DNA from: Selenomonas sp. F0473
GTDB taxonomy: Bacteria > Bacillota > Negativicutes > Selenomonadales > Selenomonadaceae
DNA: 64,000 nt
Assembly: GCF_000315545.1 (NCBI RefSeq)
Contig: NZ_JH992902.1
Location: 1,955,712-2,019,711 of the forward strand
Direction of reading: 5' to 3'
The translations under genes and the position numbers were made by a program. A model generated the notes under the pieces. It had not been told where the DNA came from. It made no database searches and was given only the letters and a program-made list of their open reading frames with translations. Shown piece by piece: positions 35,638 to 46,970 of the stretch. Within the stretch, counting starts at the first letter, position 1; each line of letters opens with the position of its first letter.

Positions 35638-36377
35638 TGCGAAGACTTTCTCCGTGCATGTTCGCAGCCGGTATCGCGATCTGCCTCATTTTATGGGCGC
35701 TGGCGGCGCACCTGCTGAATATGCCCGTGATCCCGCCGCCCGGGCAGGTATTCGTACGGCTCGGACAAAAATTCTCAGATACGATCGCCGTGCATGCGGC
35801 GTACAGCCTCATGCGGATTGCCCTCGGGCTTTGCGCTGCCGTCGCCGTCGGCTATCCGCTCGGCGTTTTGATGGGATATTTCCCGCGGGTGAACCGCGTG
35901 CTCGCCCCCGTCCTTTACCTCGCTTATCCGATTCCGAAGATTGCGCTCCTTCCGGTCGTCATGCTGCTTTTCGGCGTGGGGGAGACGGGAAAAATTCTGC
36001 TCATCTTCCTCATCATCGTTTTTCAAGTCGTCGTTGCCGTGCGCGATGCGGTCGCGGCAATCCCTGCGGAGACGTACGATTCGCTGCGCGTGCTCGGCGC
36101 CTCGTTCGGACAGGTTGTCCGTCATATCGTTCTGCCCGCGTCGCTTCCTAAATTTATCACTGCCGTACGCATCGCGATGGCGACGGCAATCTCCGTGCTG
36201 TTTTTTACGGAAACTTTCGGCACGAAGTACGGCATCGGTTACTACATCATGGACGCGTGGCTGCGGGTCAACTATCTCGATATGTATGCGGGCATCGTCC
36301 TTCTGAGCGCGATCGGCCTTTTGCTCTTTGCGCTGCTGGATGCGGCGGAATATTTCCTCTGCCGATGGAACCGCTGA
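35634..36377 (+). CDS. NitT/TauT-family ABC transporter permease
   Basis: 247 residues, about six hydrophobic segments. Family features: VIPPPGQVFVRL near the N-terminus, SLMRIALGLCAAVAVGYPLGVLMGY, PIPKIALLPVVMLLFGVGETGK, and the EAA loop region AETYDSLRVLGASFGQVVRHIVLPASLPKFI. Related systems carry sulfonates, nitrate or thiamine precursors; the substrate is unknown without its binding protein. The ATG overlaps the ATPase stop. Confidence 0.92.
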   Translation: MMRRLSPCMFAAGIAICLILWALAAHLLNMPVIPPPGQVFVRLGQKFSDTIAVHAAYSLMRIALGLCAAVAVGYPLGVLMGYFPRVNRVLAPVLYLAYPIPKIALLPVVMLLFGVGETGKILLIFLIIVFQVVVAVRDAVAAIPAETYDSLRVLGASFGQVVRHIVLPASLPKFITAVRIAMATAISVLFFTETFGTKYGIGYYIMDAWLRVNYLDMYAGIVLLSAIGLLLFALLDAAEYFLCRWNR

Positions 36378-36394
36378 AGTCATATCTGTATACC

Positions 36395-36424
36395 TTTACA
36401 ACATCCATCGAAAAATGGTAATAT
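36395..36424 (+). promoter_or_regulatory. Promoter of the glutamine synthetase gene
   Basis: TTTACA at 36395-36400, an 18-base spacer and TAATAT at 36419-36424; predicted start of transcription near 36431. Confidence 0.6.
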
Positions 36425-36439
36425 GAGCGTGGATTTTTT

Positions 36440-36469
36440 GCCGTGCGGACGGAATCCGTACGGCTTTTT
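36440..36469 (+). terminator. Terminator/attenuator in the glutamine synthetase leader
   Basis: A 10-bp stem (36440-36449 with 36455-36464, one G-U), a five-base loop and TTTTT. It lies between the promoter and the start codon, so it is either an attenuator or the terminator of the upstream ABC operon. Confidence 0.75.
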
Positions 36470-36493
36470 CTGTAAAAAGGATGGTACGCAAAG

Positions 36494-38368
36494 ATGAACG
36501 AGCTTCTCTACAGAATCCCTGCCAATACGCCGCGCGAAGAGGTGATCGCCATGCTCCGGGAGCATCCGGAGGTGCACTTCGTCTCTCTCGTGGGCATCGA
36601 TATGGCCGGCAATGATACGGATGAGAAGATCCCCGTACGGATTTTCATCGAGGACATCGACAAGTTCTATAACGGAACGGCCGTGCAGACGGACGGCTCC
36701 TCCGTGGTGCTGCCGAAGATCGCGACGATCAACAACGCGAAGGTGGATCTGCCGATTGACCCCGCGGTCAACTGGTTCGTCGACTACGACCGGGAGAGTC
36801 TCGATACGGTCGGCACGCTGCGCATTCCGTCCTTTATCATTCACGAAGGCAAACGTGTGGATTCGCGTGCGGCGCTTGTAGATACGCTCGCCTATGTGAA
36901 ACGGGAACTGCTCGATTTTTTTCATGCGAATCCAGAGATTTCGGGCATCCCGAGCCTCAGCGGCGCGGATATCGCGGATATCCGGTTCACATCGGCGACG
37001 GAACTGGAGTTTTGGGTCAAGACGCCGCTCGAGGACAATGACTCCATCGAGGAGATGTCCGCCTCGCAGGTGATGAACGAGCAGTACTGGGAACGCACGC
37101 ACGGCGCGGTGCGCACGGCACTCGAGGAATGCCTCATCGAGCTGGATAAATACGGTTTCCACATGGAGATGGGGCACAAGGAGGTCGGCGGTCTCAAGGC
37201 TCAGATCGACGAAAACGGGAACATGACGCACGTCTGCGAGCAGATCGAGATCGACTGGCAGTACGACCACGCCGTGCAGGCGGCGGACAACGAACTCTTC
37301 GTCCGTACCATTGTGCGCGAAATCTTTCGCCTGCACCGCCTCGAGGTCAACTTCAAGGCGAAACCGCTCATCGGACTTGCGGGCAACGGCGAGCATACGC
37401 ATCTGAGCATTGCGGCCGTGACGGCGGACGGCAAGATGCACAGTCTCTTTGCCGCGGACGATCAGCAGGCCAACTATATGAGCGCGGTCGGTTACGGCGC
37501 GCTCATGGGACTGCTCAAGAACTACGAGGCGATCAATCCTTTTGTGTCGGCGACGAACGACTCGTTCAACCGGCTCAAGCCGGGATTTGAGGCGCCGGTC
37601 TGCATCGTTACCTCTTTCGGCCACACGCCCGCGATTCCATCGCGCAACCGCACGGTGCTCGTCAGTCTCATCCGCGACCTCAAGAATCCGATGGCGACGC
37701 GCTTTGAACTGCGCGCGACCAATCCGTACTCGAATACCTATCTCGTCCTTGCCGCTTGCTATCTCGCCGTTCTCGACGGCATCAAGCACACGGCGGGGCG
37801 CACAGCGGAGGAACTGCTCGCCGAACTCTCCAAGCAGCCAGGCGAAGAGGGGCGCTACCTTGAGCGTGACCGCGCCTATCGGAGCGAAGAGGACGTGTTT
37901 GAGTTCTACACGCCCGAAGAGCGTGACGCACGGTTCGGCAAGCCGCCCGCGACCGTGTGGGAGAACATGCTCGGCTTTGATCTCTATCCGGAAAAGGTCG
38001 CCGTGCTGACGGCGGGCAACACGCTCCGCCCGCAGATCATCGAGTCGTTCCGCACGGGAGCGCTCCTGCGTTGGAAGATCGAACTCATCAGCCGCATCAT
38101 TCCGGAGTACCGCGATCTCGTGCGCCGTATGAAGGAGATTAAGAGCGACTTCGTCACGGACCGGGATGCCTACATGTGGAACAAGATTCACGACCTGCGC
38201 ATCTATCTTGCAAAGGATACCATCGACGACAAGGCGCTCTTTAGCCTGCTCATCAAGGCGCTGAACGAAGGGGACTATGCCGCAGCGTCTGCCCTCCAAC
38301 TCGAGATGTACGCGAAGATTGAGGAACTTAAGGAGCTCTATGATTGCTACAAGAAAAACATGATTTAG
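36494..38368 (+). CDS. Glutamine synthetase (divergent, about 620 residues)
   Basis: 624 residues, much longer than the roughly 445 of common GlnA. The N-terminus has a beta-grasp-like stretch (HFVSLVGIDMAGNDTDEKIP). The catalytic barrel shows ATELEFWVKTP, MEMGHKEVGGLKAQID, DHAVQAADNELFVRTIVREI, the AGNGEHTHLSI metal and glutamate motif, and the IPSRNRTVLVSLIRD Arg-containing segment. A helical C-terminal extension follows. It makes glutamine from glutamate, ammonia and ATP. AAAAAGGA precedes the ATG. No glnR or nitrogen regulator is adjacent; a leader terminator suggests transcriptional control. Confidence 0.88.
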   Translation: MNELLYRIPANTPREEVIAMLREHPEVHFVSLVGIDMAGNDTDEKIPVRIFIEDIDKFYNGTAVQTDGSSVVLPKIATINNAKVDLPIDPAVNWFVDYDRESLDTVGTLRIPSFIIHEGKRVDSRAALVDTLAYVKRELLDFFHANPEISGIPSLSGADIADIRFTSATELEFWVKTPLEDNDSIEEMSASQVMNEQYWERTHGAVRTALEECLIELDKYGFHMEMGHKEVGGLKAQIDENGNMTHVCEQIEIDWQYDHAVQAADNELFVRTIVREIFRLHRLEVNFKAKPLIGLAGNGEHTHLSIAAVTADGKMHSLFAADDQQANYMSAVGYGALMGLLKNYEAINPFVSATNDSFNRLKPGFEAPVCIVTSFGHTPAIPSRNRTVLVSLIRDLKNPMATRFELRATNPYSNTYLVLAACYLAVLDGIKHTAGRTAEELLAELSKQPGEEGRYLERDRAYRSEEDVFEFYTPEERDARFGKPPATVWENMLGFDLYPEKVAVLTAGNTLRPQIIESFRTGALLRWKIELISRIIPEYRDLVRRMKEIKSDFVTDRDAYMWNKIHDLRIYLAKDTIDDKALFSLLIKALNEGDYAAASALQLEMYAKIEELKELYDCYKKNMI

Positions 38369-38395
38369 ACGTGAATCGAGATCTTGGCGCCTAGC

Positions 38396-38565
38396 TGTGT
38401 CATTTCGAAAAATCCTGCGGTCGACGTAGCCCTTAACTACGCCTTCCCTTGGATTTTTCTTATTCCTTGCTATGCATCCAAGCTTTCAATTCACTTAGGT
38501 ATCCTACTAGAGCGGGATTTTGGAGCATCACTGTGTCATTCGGTCGGACACTGCGGTTGACGTAG
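38396..38565. repeat. Two 34-base imperfect direct repeats in a gene-free stretch
   Basis: 38396-38429 and 38532-38565 share TGTGTCATT and CTGCGGT(C/T)GACGTAG at identical spacing (19 bases apart in both). The first copy overlaps a nested inverted repeat (GAAAAATCC 38407-38415 with GGATTTTTC 38451-38459, and CGTAG/CTACG inside) that may act as the terminator of the preceding gene. The stretch 38369-38720 holds no convincing gene. Confidence 0.55.
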
Positions 38566-38720
38566 GTGTTTAGACTGTTGCACGAATATATTGCGGTGCG
38601 GCAATCTTTTTGTATTTTGATGGATTCATGCCGGCCTTTTAGGGACGGCACATTGTTGCGCTATGTAACTAGTTGCGGCAGCGTACCTTTTGAGAGACAA
38701 TGACGCAATTTTTATCTAAA

Positions 38721-38759
38721 AGGTCAAAAAATCAAAAATAATATTTGACTTTTTGACTT
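38721..38759. promoter_or_regulatory. Operator-like palindrome of TCAAA repeats at the clpB promoter
   Basis: AGGTCAAAAAATCAAA (38721-38736) is mirrored with two mismatches at 38744-38759. Each arm holds two TCAAA units eight bases apart. It resembles CtsR operators (GGTCAAA repeats), though CtsR units are normally ten bases apart. Confidence 0.6.
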
Positions 38760-38772
38760 ATAGTGATATAAT
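38745..38772 (+). promoter_or_regulatory. Promoter of clpB
   Basis: TTGACT at 38745-38750, a 16-base spacer and TATAAT at 38767-38772, overlapped by the TCAAA palindrome. Confidence 0.82.
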
Positions 38773-38812
38773 AACTCCATAAAGACAAAAACGATACGTG
38801 GAGGAACACATT

Positions 38813-41386
<2,574 letters not shown>

Positions 41387-41399
41387 GTATATGGTTGGG

Positions 41400-41428
41400 G
41401 GCCGTTTCGGAAGAGACGGCCTCTTTTT
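41400..41428 (+). terminator. Terminator of clpB
   Basis: A nine-bp stem (41400-41408 with 41413-41421, one G-U), a four-base loop and a T-rich tail. Confidence 0.88.
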
Positions 41429-41517
41429 AGGTGGGTTTGCATAGAGAGCGATAAAGCAAAGCGCTATAATAAATGAAAAAAGGGGGCCGCTTTACGGCGG
41501 CTTGCTTGCACAAATAT

Positions 41518-41546
41518 GCTGCAAAAATATTTTTTGCAGCTTTTTG
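41518..41546 (+). terminator. Second terminator-like hairpin in the clpB-flavoprotein gap
   Basis: GCTGCAAAA (41518-41526) with TTTTGCAGC (41532-41540), then TTTTT. A third, AAAAACCGC (41564-41572) with GCGGTTTTT (41585-41593), lies just beyond. No gene is visible between 41429 and 41631. Confidence 0.65.
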
Positions 41547-41631
41547 TCGCATTTCTTCTCCATAAAAACCGCACGGCTGCGCGGGCGGTTTTTATTTTCA
41601 GAATACCGAAGGAGAGGCATAACAAAACGAA

Positions 41632-41659
41632 ACCGTCACATGAAAAATCATGTGACGGT
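41632..41659 (-). terminator. Terminator of the flavodiiron gene
   Basis: A perfect 11-bp stem (41632-41642 with 41649-41659), six-base loop; on the minus strand it is followed by TTCGTTTTGTT. Confidence 0.82.
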
Positions 41660-41679
41660 CCCGTTTATCATTCTATGAT

Positions 41680-42840
41680 TTACAGCGCGAGGATCCGGCC
41701 GCGCAGTTCTGCGAGCTGTTCATCGGAGGGGACGTAGAGCATGCGCACTTTGTCAAGGACGAGTTCGCAGCCCGCGCCCTTCAGTTCGTCTTCGATCTGC
41801 TGGATACTCTGACCGCCCCAGCCGTAGGAGCCGAACGCGAACGCCCTGCGTCCCTTCGGGGCGAGGCCTTTCATGTAGCAGAGGAAGCCGCCGATGGTGG
41901 GCAGCATGTTGTTGTTGAGCGTCGGTGAGCCGACGGCGAGGCAGCGGCTCGTGAGGACGTCGGTCATGATGTCGGCGTGTGTGTTGCACTTGATGTCGTA
42001 ATAGCCGACGGACATGCCCTTGTCGATGAACGCCTCGGCGATGGTGTGCGCCATCATCTCGGTGGAGTGCCACATGGTGTCGTAGACGACGACGGCGCGA
42101 TCCTCGGTCTCGCCCGTGGACCACTCTTTATAGCGCTTGATGATCTCCGGAATGTGCGAACGCCAGATGATGCCGTGTCCCGTGGCGATCAGCTTCATAT
42201 CGAGTCCGTGCAGCGCTTTGAGGGCGGCCTGCGCCTGGTTGCCGTAAGGGAAGAGGATGTTCGCGTAGTATTTCTTCGCCTCCTCGCAGACGATGCCGAG
42301 ATCGTTCTCGTCGTCATAGCGTTTGCCGGTGGCGAGATGCTGGCCGAAGGCGTCGTTTGAGAAGAGGATCTTTTCCTCGGGACAGTAGGTCACCATGCTG
42401 TCCGGCCAGTGGAGCATTGGGGTCGGAATGAACTGCAGGGTTCGTTTGCCGATGGAAATAGAGGATCCCGCCTTAACGGTCTCGTAGGGGAGGTCGCCGT
42501 AGTATGCCTTGAGCCCCTTGAGCCCGTTCGGCGCGCTCGTGATCACCTTCGCGTTCGGAGCGAGACGCGAGACGATCGGAACGGTGTGCGAGTGATCCGG
42601 TTCGACATGATTCGAGATGATAACGTCGATGCGTGACGGATCGACGACGGATGAGATCCGCGCGAGCAGTTCGTCGTCAAAGCCTTTCTTCACGGTGTCG
42701 ATGAGCGTAATCTTCTCGTCAAGGATGAGGTATGCGTTATAACTGGAGCCGCGCTGCGTGTCGTAGCCGTGGAAGCTGCGCATGGACCAGTCGATCGCTC
42801 CGACCCAGTAGATGTCGTCTCGGATTTTGATGGCATTCAT
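41680..42840 (-). CDS. Flavodiiron protein (FprA-type oxygen/NO reductase)
   Basis: 386 residues: a metallo-beta-lactamase-like diiron domain followed by a flavodoxin domain. Iron ligands appear as HVEPDHSH (the HxExDH motif), MLHWPDS, SNDAFG and ATGHG. The FMN-binding loop is YDTMWHSTEMMAHTIAEA, with later GSPTLNNNMLPT and GSYGWGGQS. Such enzymes reduce O2 to water or NO to N2O and protect anaerobes. AAAGGAGCG precedes the ATG. The promoter region carries a palindrome that may be a stress-regulator site. Confidence 0.94.
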   Translation of the reverse strand: MNAIKIRDDIYWVGAIDWSMRSFHGYDTQRGSSYNAYLILDEKITLIDTVKKGFDDELLARISSVVDPSRIDVIISNHVEPDHSHTVPIVSRLAPNAKVITSAPNGLKGLKAYYGDLPYETVKAGSSISIGKRTLQFIPTPMLHWPDSMVTYCPEEKILFSNDAFGQHLATGKRYDDENDLGIVCEEAKKYYANILFPYGNQAQAALKALHGLDMKLIATGHGIIWRSHIPEIIKRYKEWSTGETEDRAVVVYDTMWHSTEMMAHTIAEAFIDKGMSVGYYDIKCNTHADIMTDVLTSRCLAVGSPTLNNNMLPTIGGFLCYMKGLAPKGRRAFAFGSYGWGGQSIQQIEDELKGAGCELVLDKVRMLYVPSDEQLAELRGRILAL

Positions 42841-42878
42841 GAAAAAACGCTCCTTTCGATCATAGGGATATTTATATT

Positions 42879-42920
42879 ATTTATAGAGATTATCTATAAA
42901 TAAGAACTATATTTATAGAT
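42879..42920. promoter_or_regulatory. Operator-like repeats before the flavodiiron gene
   Basis: ATTTATAGA (42879-42887) and TCTATAAAT (42893-42901) form a perfect nine-bp palindrome with a five-base centre. A third half-site ATTTATAGAT lies at 42911-42920, near the predicted transcription start. Confidence 0.6.
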
Positions 42921-42922
42921 GT

Positions 42923-42951
42923 ATTCTAGCTGAAAATTATTCCTTTTGCAA
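42923..42951 (-). promoter_or_regulatory. Promoter of the flavodiiron gene
   Basis: Minus strand: TTGCAA (42946-42951), a 17-base spacer and TAGAAT (42923-42928). Confidence 0.65.
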
Positions 42952-42973
42952 TAGCAAATTATACGGTCCGATC

Positions 42974-42994
42974 GCCGGCCGGAAAGCGGCCGGC
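42974..42994. other. GC-rich hairpin between divergent promoters
   Basis: GCCGGCCG (42974-42981) with CGGCCGGC (42987-42994), five-base loop. No T-run on either strand; role unknown. Confidence 0.5.
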
Positions 42995-43006
42995 AGGCCC
43001 GGTTTC

Positions 43007-43035
43007 TTGACAGGCGATTTTGTATCATGTATAAT
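43007..43035 (+). promoter_or_regulatory. Promoter of the exonuclease gene
   Basis: Consensus TTGACA at 43007-43012, a 17-base spacer and consensus TATAAT at 43030-43035. Confidence 0.88.
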
Positions 43036-43093
43036 ATTTATAACGAAAGTCGTGTAAAATTGGGAGAAAATGACTAGAAAAGAAAGGACCTTC

Positions 43094-43633
43094 ATGTTGG
43101 AAAAAATTCTGGTCTTTGATACCGAGACAACGGGCTTTCGGAGCGACGATGAGGTGCTGACTCTCGCCGTTGTGGACGGTACGGGCAGGACCGTGGTGGA
43201 CGGTATGTATGCGCCCGCGCGCAAAAGCGCATGGCCGGATGCGGAGAAGATCAACCGGATCTCACCCGCGATGGTCGCCTCCTGTGCGCCGATTCTCTCG
43301 CATCAAGCGGAGTTGGAGCGGCTCTTCAACGATCCGGAGACGCTGCTCGTCGGTTATAATATCGAGTTTGATATACGGCTGCTTGGCCAGTCGGGGATCC
43401 GCATTACGAATCCGAACAAACACGACGTCATGCTTGCATTCTCAGACTTCCGCAAGGTGCCGGACGCGCGGCGCGGCGGCTATCGTTGGTGGAAGCTCAC
43501 GGAGTGCGCGGACTACTATCGCTATAACTGGGGGACGACCGAGGCGCACGGCGCGCTCGCGGATACTTTGGCAACGCTGTACTGCTATCAAAAGATGCGG
43601 CAGCCCGTATATGAGGAACAGAGTCTCTTTTAA
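43094..43633 (+). CDS. 3'-5' exonuclease (DnaQ-like fold)
   Basis: 179 residues from ATG 43094, preceded by AAAGGA (an ATG at 43070 lacks a site). DEDD-type motifs: ILVFDTETTGF (Exo I), VGYNIEFDIRLLG (Exo II) and AHGALADTLATLY (Exo III, HxxxxD form). No polymerase or helicase domain is attached, so it is a stand-alone exonuclease, perhaps in repair or RNA turnover; the specific substrate cannot be read. Confidence 0.88.
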   Translation: MLEKILVFDTETTGFRSDDEVLTLAVVDGTGRTVVDGMYAPARKSAWPDAEKINRISPAMVASCAPILSHQAELERLFNDPETLLVGYNIEFDIRLLGQSGIRITNPNKHDVMLAFSDFRKVPDARRGGYRWWKLTECADYYRYNWGTTEAHGALADTLATLYCYQKMRQPVYEEQSLF

Positions 43634-43681
43634 AAATCTTTACCATATCCGTTCGACGGGAGCATAAGGGGACGGCGCATC

Positions 43682-43921
43682 ATGGGAAAGACAAGGGCGG
43701 AGAAGAATCGGGATCTGGAACGCGGCCTTCGACGTGTGAAGACGCAGCGTGCCTCCTACCAGCGCAAGATCATCGGTACGGCGGTGATATGCTTCATCAT
43801 TCTCATTATTGTCTGCGCGCTGCTCCCTGCCGATAACGCGGCCTACGAGAACCGATGGGAAAAGCCTATGAATGAAAGGCAGTCGCAGATCCTTCAAAGC
43901 TTGGAGGAGAATTTTAAATAG
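43682..43921 (+). CDS. Small membrane protein of unknown function
   Basis: 79 residues: a basic N-terminus (KTRAEKNRDLERGLRRVKTQ), one hydrophobic segment (about 30-49, IIGTAVICFIILIIVCALLP) and a polar C-terminal tail. Topology is probably N-in, C-out. AAGGGGA precedes the ATG. It starts 48 bases after the exonuclease stop and is probably cotranscribed; a terminator follows it. Confidence 0.65.
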   Translation: MGKTRAEKNRDLERGLRRVKTQRASYQRKIIGTAVICFIILIIVCALLPADNAAYENRWEKPMNERQSQILQSLEENFK

Positions 43922-43935
43922 GATTGATAGGAGAG

Positions 43936-43970
43936 AAACCGCGTATTCTATGAAGAATCGCGGTTTTTTA
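43936..43970 (+). terminator. Terminator between the small membrane gene and glyQ
   Basis: AAACCGCG (43936-43943) with CGCGGTTT (43959-43966) and an inner ATTCT/AGAAT stem, then TTTT. It lies 17 bases before the glyQ ATG, and no separate glyQ promoter is evident after it. Confidence 0.75.
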
Positions 43971-43987
43971 TTGGAGGAGTTGTTTGC

Positions 43988-44869
43988 ATGAAATTCCAAG
44001 AGGTAATCCTCGCGCTGCAGGAGTTCTGGTCGGGCCGGGGGTGTATCCTTGCGCAGCCGTATGACGTCGAAAAGGGCGCGGGCACAATGAGTCCATGGAC
44101 ATTCCTGCACGTTCTCGGCCCCGAGCCGTGGAACGTCGCCTATGTCGAGCCGTCGCGGCGGCCGGCGGACGGGCGCTATGGGGATAACCCGAACCGTCTC
44201 TACCAGCATCATCAGTTCCAGGTCATCATGAAGCCCTCGCCGGACAATATTCAGGAACTCTATCTCGAAAGTCTTGCGCGGCTCGGCATCAAAGCGGAGG
44301 AGCATGACATCCGCTTCGTCGAGGACAACTGGGAATCGCCGACGCTCGGCGCGTGGGGACTCGGCTGGGAGGTTTGGCTCGACGGCATGGAGATTACGCA
44401 GTTCACCTACTTCCAGCAGGTCGGCAGTCAGGATGTGAAGCCCGTCTCCGTGGAGATCACCTATGGGCTCGAGCGTCTCGCGATGTACATCCAGGGCGTG
44501 GAGAATGTCTACGACATCGCGTGGACGGACGATGTGACCTACGGCGACGTGTTCCGGCAGAATGAATTTGAACAGTCGACCTATGCGTTTGATCTCTCGG
44601 ATGAGGCGCTGCTCTTTGAGCTCTTTGATAAGTATGAGGCGGAGGCGATGCGCATCATCGGCGCAGGGCATGTGCATCCGGCACACGACTATGTGCTGAA
44701 ATGCTCGCATACGTTCAACCTGCTCGATGCGCGCGGCGCGATCAGCGTCTCGCAGCGCACGGCGTTCATCGGACGCGTGAGGAGACTTGCGCGGCTCTGC
44801 GCGGAGGCGTATCTGGCACAGCGCGCGGCGCTCGGCTATCCGATGCTGAAGGAGGGGGCGAAAGTATGA
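43988..44869 (+). CDS. glyQ: Glycyl-tRNA synthetase alpha subunit
   Basis: 293 residues of the bacterial tetrameric GlyRS alpha chain, which holds the class II catalytic core. Seen: [40 protein letters not shown] (motif 2 region), [16 protein letters not shown] and [26 protein letters not shown] precedes the ATG. The glyS start overlaps its stop. Confidence 0.97.
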   Translation: MKFQEVILALQEFWSGRGCILAQPYDVEKGAGTMSPWTFLHVLGPEPWNVAYVEPSRRPADGRYGDNPNRLYQHHQFQVIMKPSPDNIQELYLESLARLGIKAEEHDIRFVEDNWESPTLGAWGLGWEVWLDGMEITQFTYFQQVGSQDVKPVSVEITYGLERLAMYIQGVENVYDIAWTDDVTYGDVFRQNEFEQSTYAFDLSDEALLFELFDKYEAEAMRIIGAGHVHPAHDYVLKCSHTFNLLDARGAISVSQRTAFIGRVRRLARLCAEAYLAQRAALGYPMLKEGAKV

Positions 44870-46929
44870 GCAAAGATTTGCTGCTTGAAATCGGCACGGA
44901 GGAGATTCCCGCGCATGCGATGCCCGGTCTTTTGCGCGATCTGGAACGGCGCGCGGGCGAGATGCTCGCGGAACAGCGGATTTCCTATGATACGGTGCGT
45001 ACGCTCGGCACGCCGCGCCGTTTGGCGCTCATCGTTGCGGGGCTGGCGGAACGGCAGGCCGATATCGATACGGAGACGCGCGGACCCGCCGTTTCGATCG
45101 CATTTGACGCGGCCGGCAGCCCGACGAAGGCGGGCGAGGGGTTTGCGCGCGGACAGCATGTGGCACCCACGGATCTCATTCGACGCGACGGATATGTTTA
45201 TGCCACCGTTCATGAAGCGGGTGCGGCGACGGAGGAGATTCTGAAGGACCTGCTGCCGGCGCTGATCCGTGCGATCCCGCTGCCGAACAGTATGCGTTGG
45301 GGCGATCTCGATTTCCGTTTTATCCGGCCGATCCGCTGGATCGTCGCGCTCTATGGCACGGAGGTCGTGCCTTTTACGATCGCCGCCGTGACGAGCGGCA
45401 ATCATTCGCGCGGACATCGGACGCTCTCTCCTATGGACTTTACGGTCGGATTGCCGGCAGACTATGAGGCGGCATGTGAGAAGGCCGGCATCATCGTTGA
45501 TCCGGAGCGGCGGCGCACGATGATCTGCGAGCAGATTGCGGCGGAAGCAAAAGCCTGCGGGGGAACGGCGGAGATCACGCCCGATCTCCTCGAGGAGGTG
45601 CTCTATCTCGTCGAGTACCCGATGGCCCTGAGCGGGTCCTTTGAGGAAAAATATCTCGCGCTGCCTGCCGAAGCGGTGATTACGCCGATGCGCGATCATC
45701 AGCGCTATTTCCCCGTGAAGGGGGAGGGCGGGCGCCTCCTGCCCGTATTCGTCACCGTGCGCAACGGCGGCGGGGCGCATCTCGATATCGTGGCGCACGG
45801 AAACGAGCGCGTTCTGCGCGCGCGGCTCGCGGACGCGCAGTTCTTCTTTGACGAAGATCGCAAGAAAACGCTTGCGGAGCACCGTGAGAAACTGCACGCA
45901 GTCGTATTCCAGCAGGGGCTCGGTTCGATGTATGAAAAGACGGAGCGCCTCGCGCAGCTTGCCGCGGTTGTCGTCGAGGACATGACGGTAGGCGACGACG
46001 CGGCGTATGAGGCGATGGCGGAGGATGCGCGCCGTGCGGCGGCACTCTCGAAGGCAGACCTTGTGACGGGCATGGTGACCGAGTTCACCGAGCTGCAGGG
46101 TACCATGGGGCGGGAGTACGCGCTCCTCGACGGGGAAAAGCCCGCAGTGGCGCGTGCCATCGACGAGCAGTATATGCCGCGCTTCGCGGGCGACGAACTC
46201 CCAGAGAGCGCGCTCGGTTTTGCCCTCAGCGTTGCGGATAAAATCGATAATATCGTCGGCACATTCAGCCGCGGCAAAATTCCGACGGGGTCACAGGATC
46301 CGTTCGGCCTGCGCCGGCAGGCGCTCGGGCTCGTCAACATGCTCATCGCGCACGAGAGCGGTATCCTGCTCTCCGATCTTGTCGACGAGGCATGCGACCT
46401 TTACGGACTGGACGATGCGGCGCGGAGCAAGATGCAGGCGGATGTCGCCGCGTTCATCCGCCTGCGTTTGAGGAATGTGCTCACGGAGCGCGGCGTGCGC
46501 TATGATGTGCAGGAAGCCGTGCTGAACGATGTGGACTTCGTCGCGGACGTCCCTGTGCGTGCCGCCTATGTGGAGCGCACACTCGCCGCAGACGATGCGG
46601 CGGGGCTCGTACAGGCCTTTGTCCGCGTCTCTAATATCGCGCGCACGGCCGCGCCGGGGGCAGTGGATCCCGCGCTCTTTGCGGTGGACGAGGAACGCGC
46701 CCTGCTTGCCGCGTATAACGATGCGGCGGAACTGCGGGCCTCGGGGGCGGATGAGTCGGAGACGCTTGCAGCCGAGCGCCGCCTTGCCGCCGCTATCGAT
46801 GCGTTCTTCGACGCGGTCATGGTCATGGATAAGGACGAGCGCGTCAAAACGAACCGTTTGGCCCTGCTCAAGTTGATTGACGATTATCTGCTTGAAACTG
46901 CGGATTTCAGCAAGATTGTGCTCAGTTGA
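44866..46929 (+). CDS. glyS: Glycyl-tRNA synthetase beta subunit
   Basis: 687 residues from ATG 44866 inside the end of glyQ. Seen: [19 protein letters not shown] at the N-terminus, [40 protein letters not shown], the HD-like helical core ([20 protein letters not shown]) and [14 protein letters not shown]. The C-terminus matches a DALR-type anticodon-binding region. It binds tRNA-Gly for the alpha subunit. Confidence 0.97.
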   Translation: MSKDLLLEIGTEEIPAHAMPGLLRDLERRAGEMLAEQRISYDTVRTLGTPRRLALIVAGLAERQADIDTETRGPAVSIAFDAAGSPTKAGEGFARGQHVAPTDLIRRDGYVYATVHEAGAATEEILKDLLPALIRAIPLPNSMRWGDLDFRFIRPIRWIVALYGTEVVPFTIAAVTSGNHSRGHRTLSPMDFTVGLPADYEAACEKAGIIVDPERRRTMICEQIAAEAKACGGTAEITPDLLEEVLYLVEYPMALSGSFEEKYLALPAEAVITPMRDHQRYFPVKGEGGRLLPVFVTVRNGGGAHLDIVAHGNERVLRARLADAQFFFDEDRKKTLAEHREKLHAVVFQQGLGSMYEKTERLAQLAAVVVEDMTVGDDAAYEAMAEDARRAAALSKADLVTGMVTEFTELQGTMGREYALLDGEKPAVARAIDEQYMPRFAGDELPESALGFALSVADKIDNIVGTFSRGKIPTGSQDPFGLRRQALGLVNMLIAHESGILLSDLVDEACDLYGLDDAARSKMQADVAAFIRLRLRNVLTERGVRYDVQEAVLNDVDFVADVPVRAAYVERTLAADDAAGLVQAFVRVSNIARTAAPGAVDPALFAVDEERALLAAYNDAAELRASGADESETLAAERRLAAAIDAFFDAVMVMDKDERVKTNRLALLKLIDDYLLETADFSKIVLS

Positions 46930-46935
46930 AGATGG

Positions 46936-46970
46936 GCCGCCGCACTTCTTGTTTGTGCGGCGGCTCTATT
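46936..46970 (+). terminator. Terminator of glyQS
   Basis: A perfect 10-bp stem (46936-46945 with 46955-46964), then TCTATTTTTATTTTT. From there to 47076 lie a weak promoter (TGGCAA-17-TATTAT) and an AATGA/TCATT repeat that could be a poor Fur site. Confidence 0.88.

Noticed and set aside
36423..36497. A leader peptide gene in the glutamine synthetase leader
   Set aside because: No ribosome binding site, the ATG lies in the -10 box, and the sequence lacks a run of regulatory codons; kept only as a remark.
36380..38299. A 639-codon minus-strand frame opposite glutamine synthetase
   Set aside because: Shadow of the real gene, which shows all glutamine synthetase motifs on the plus strand.
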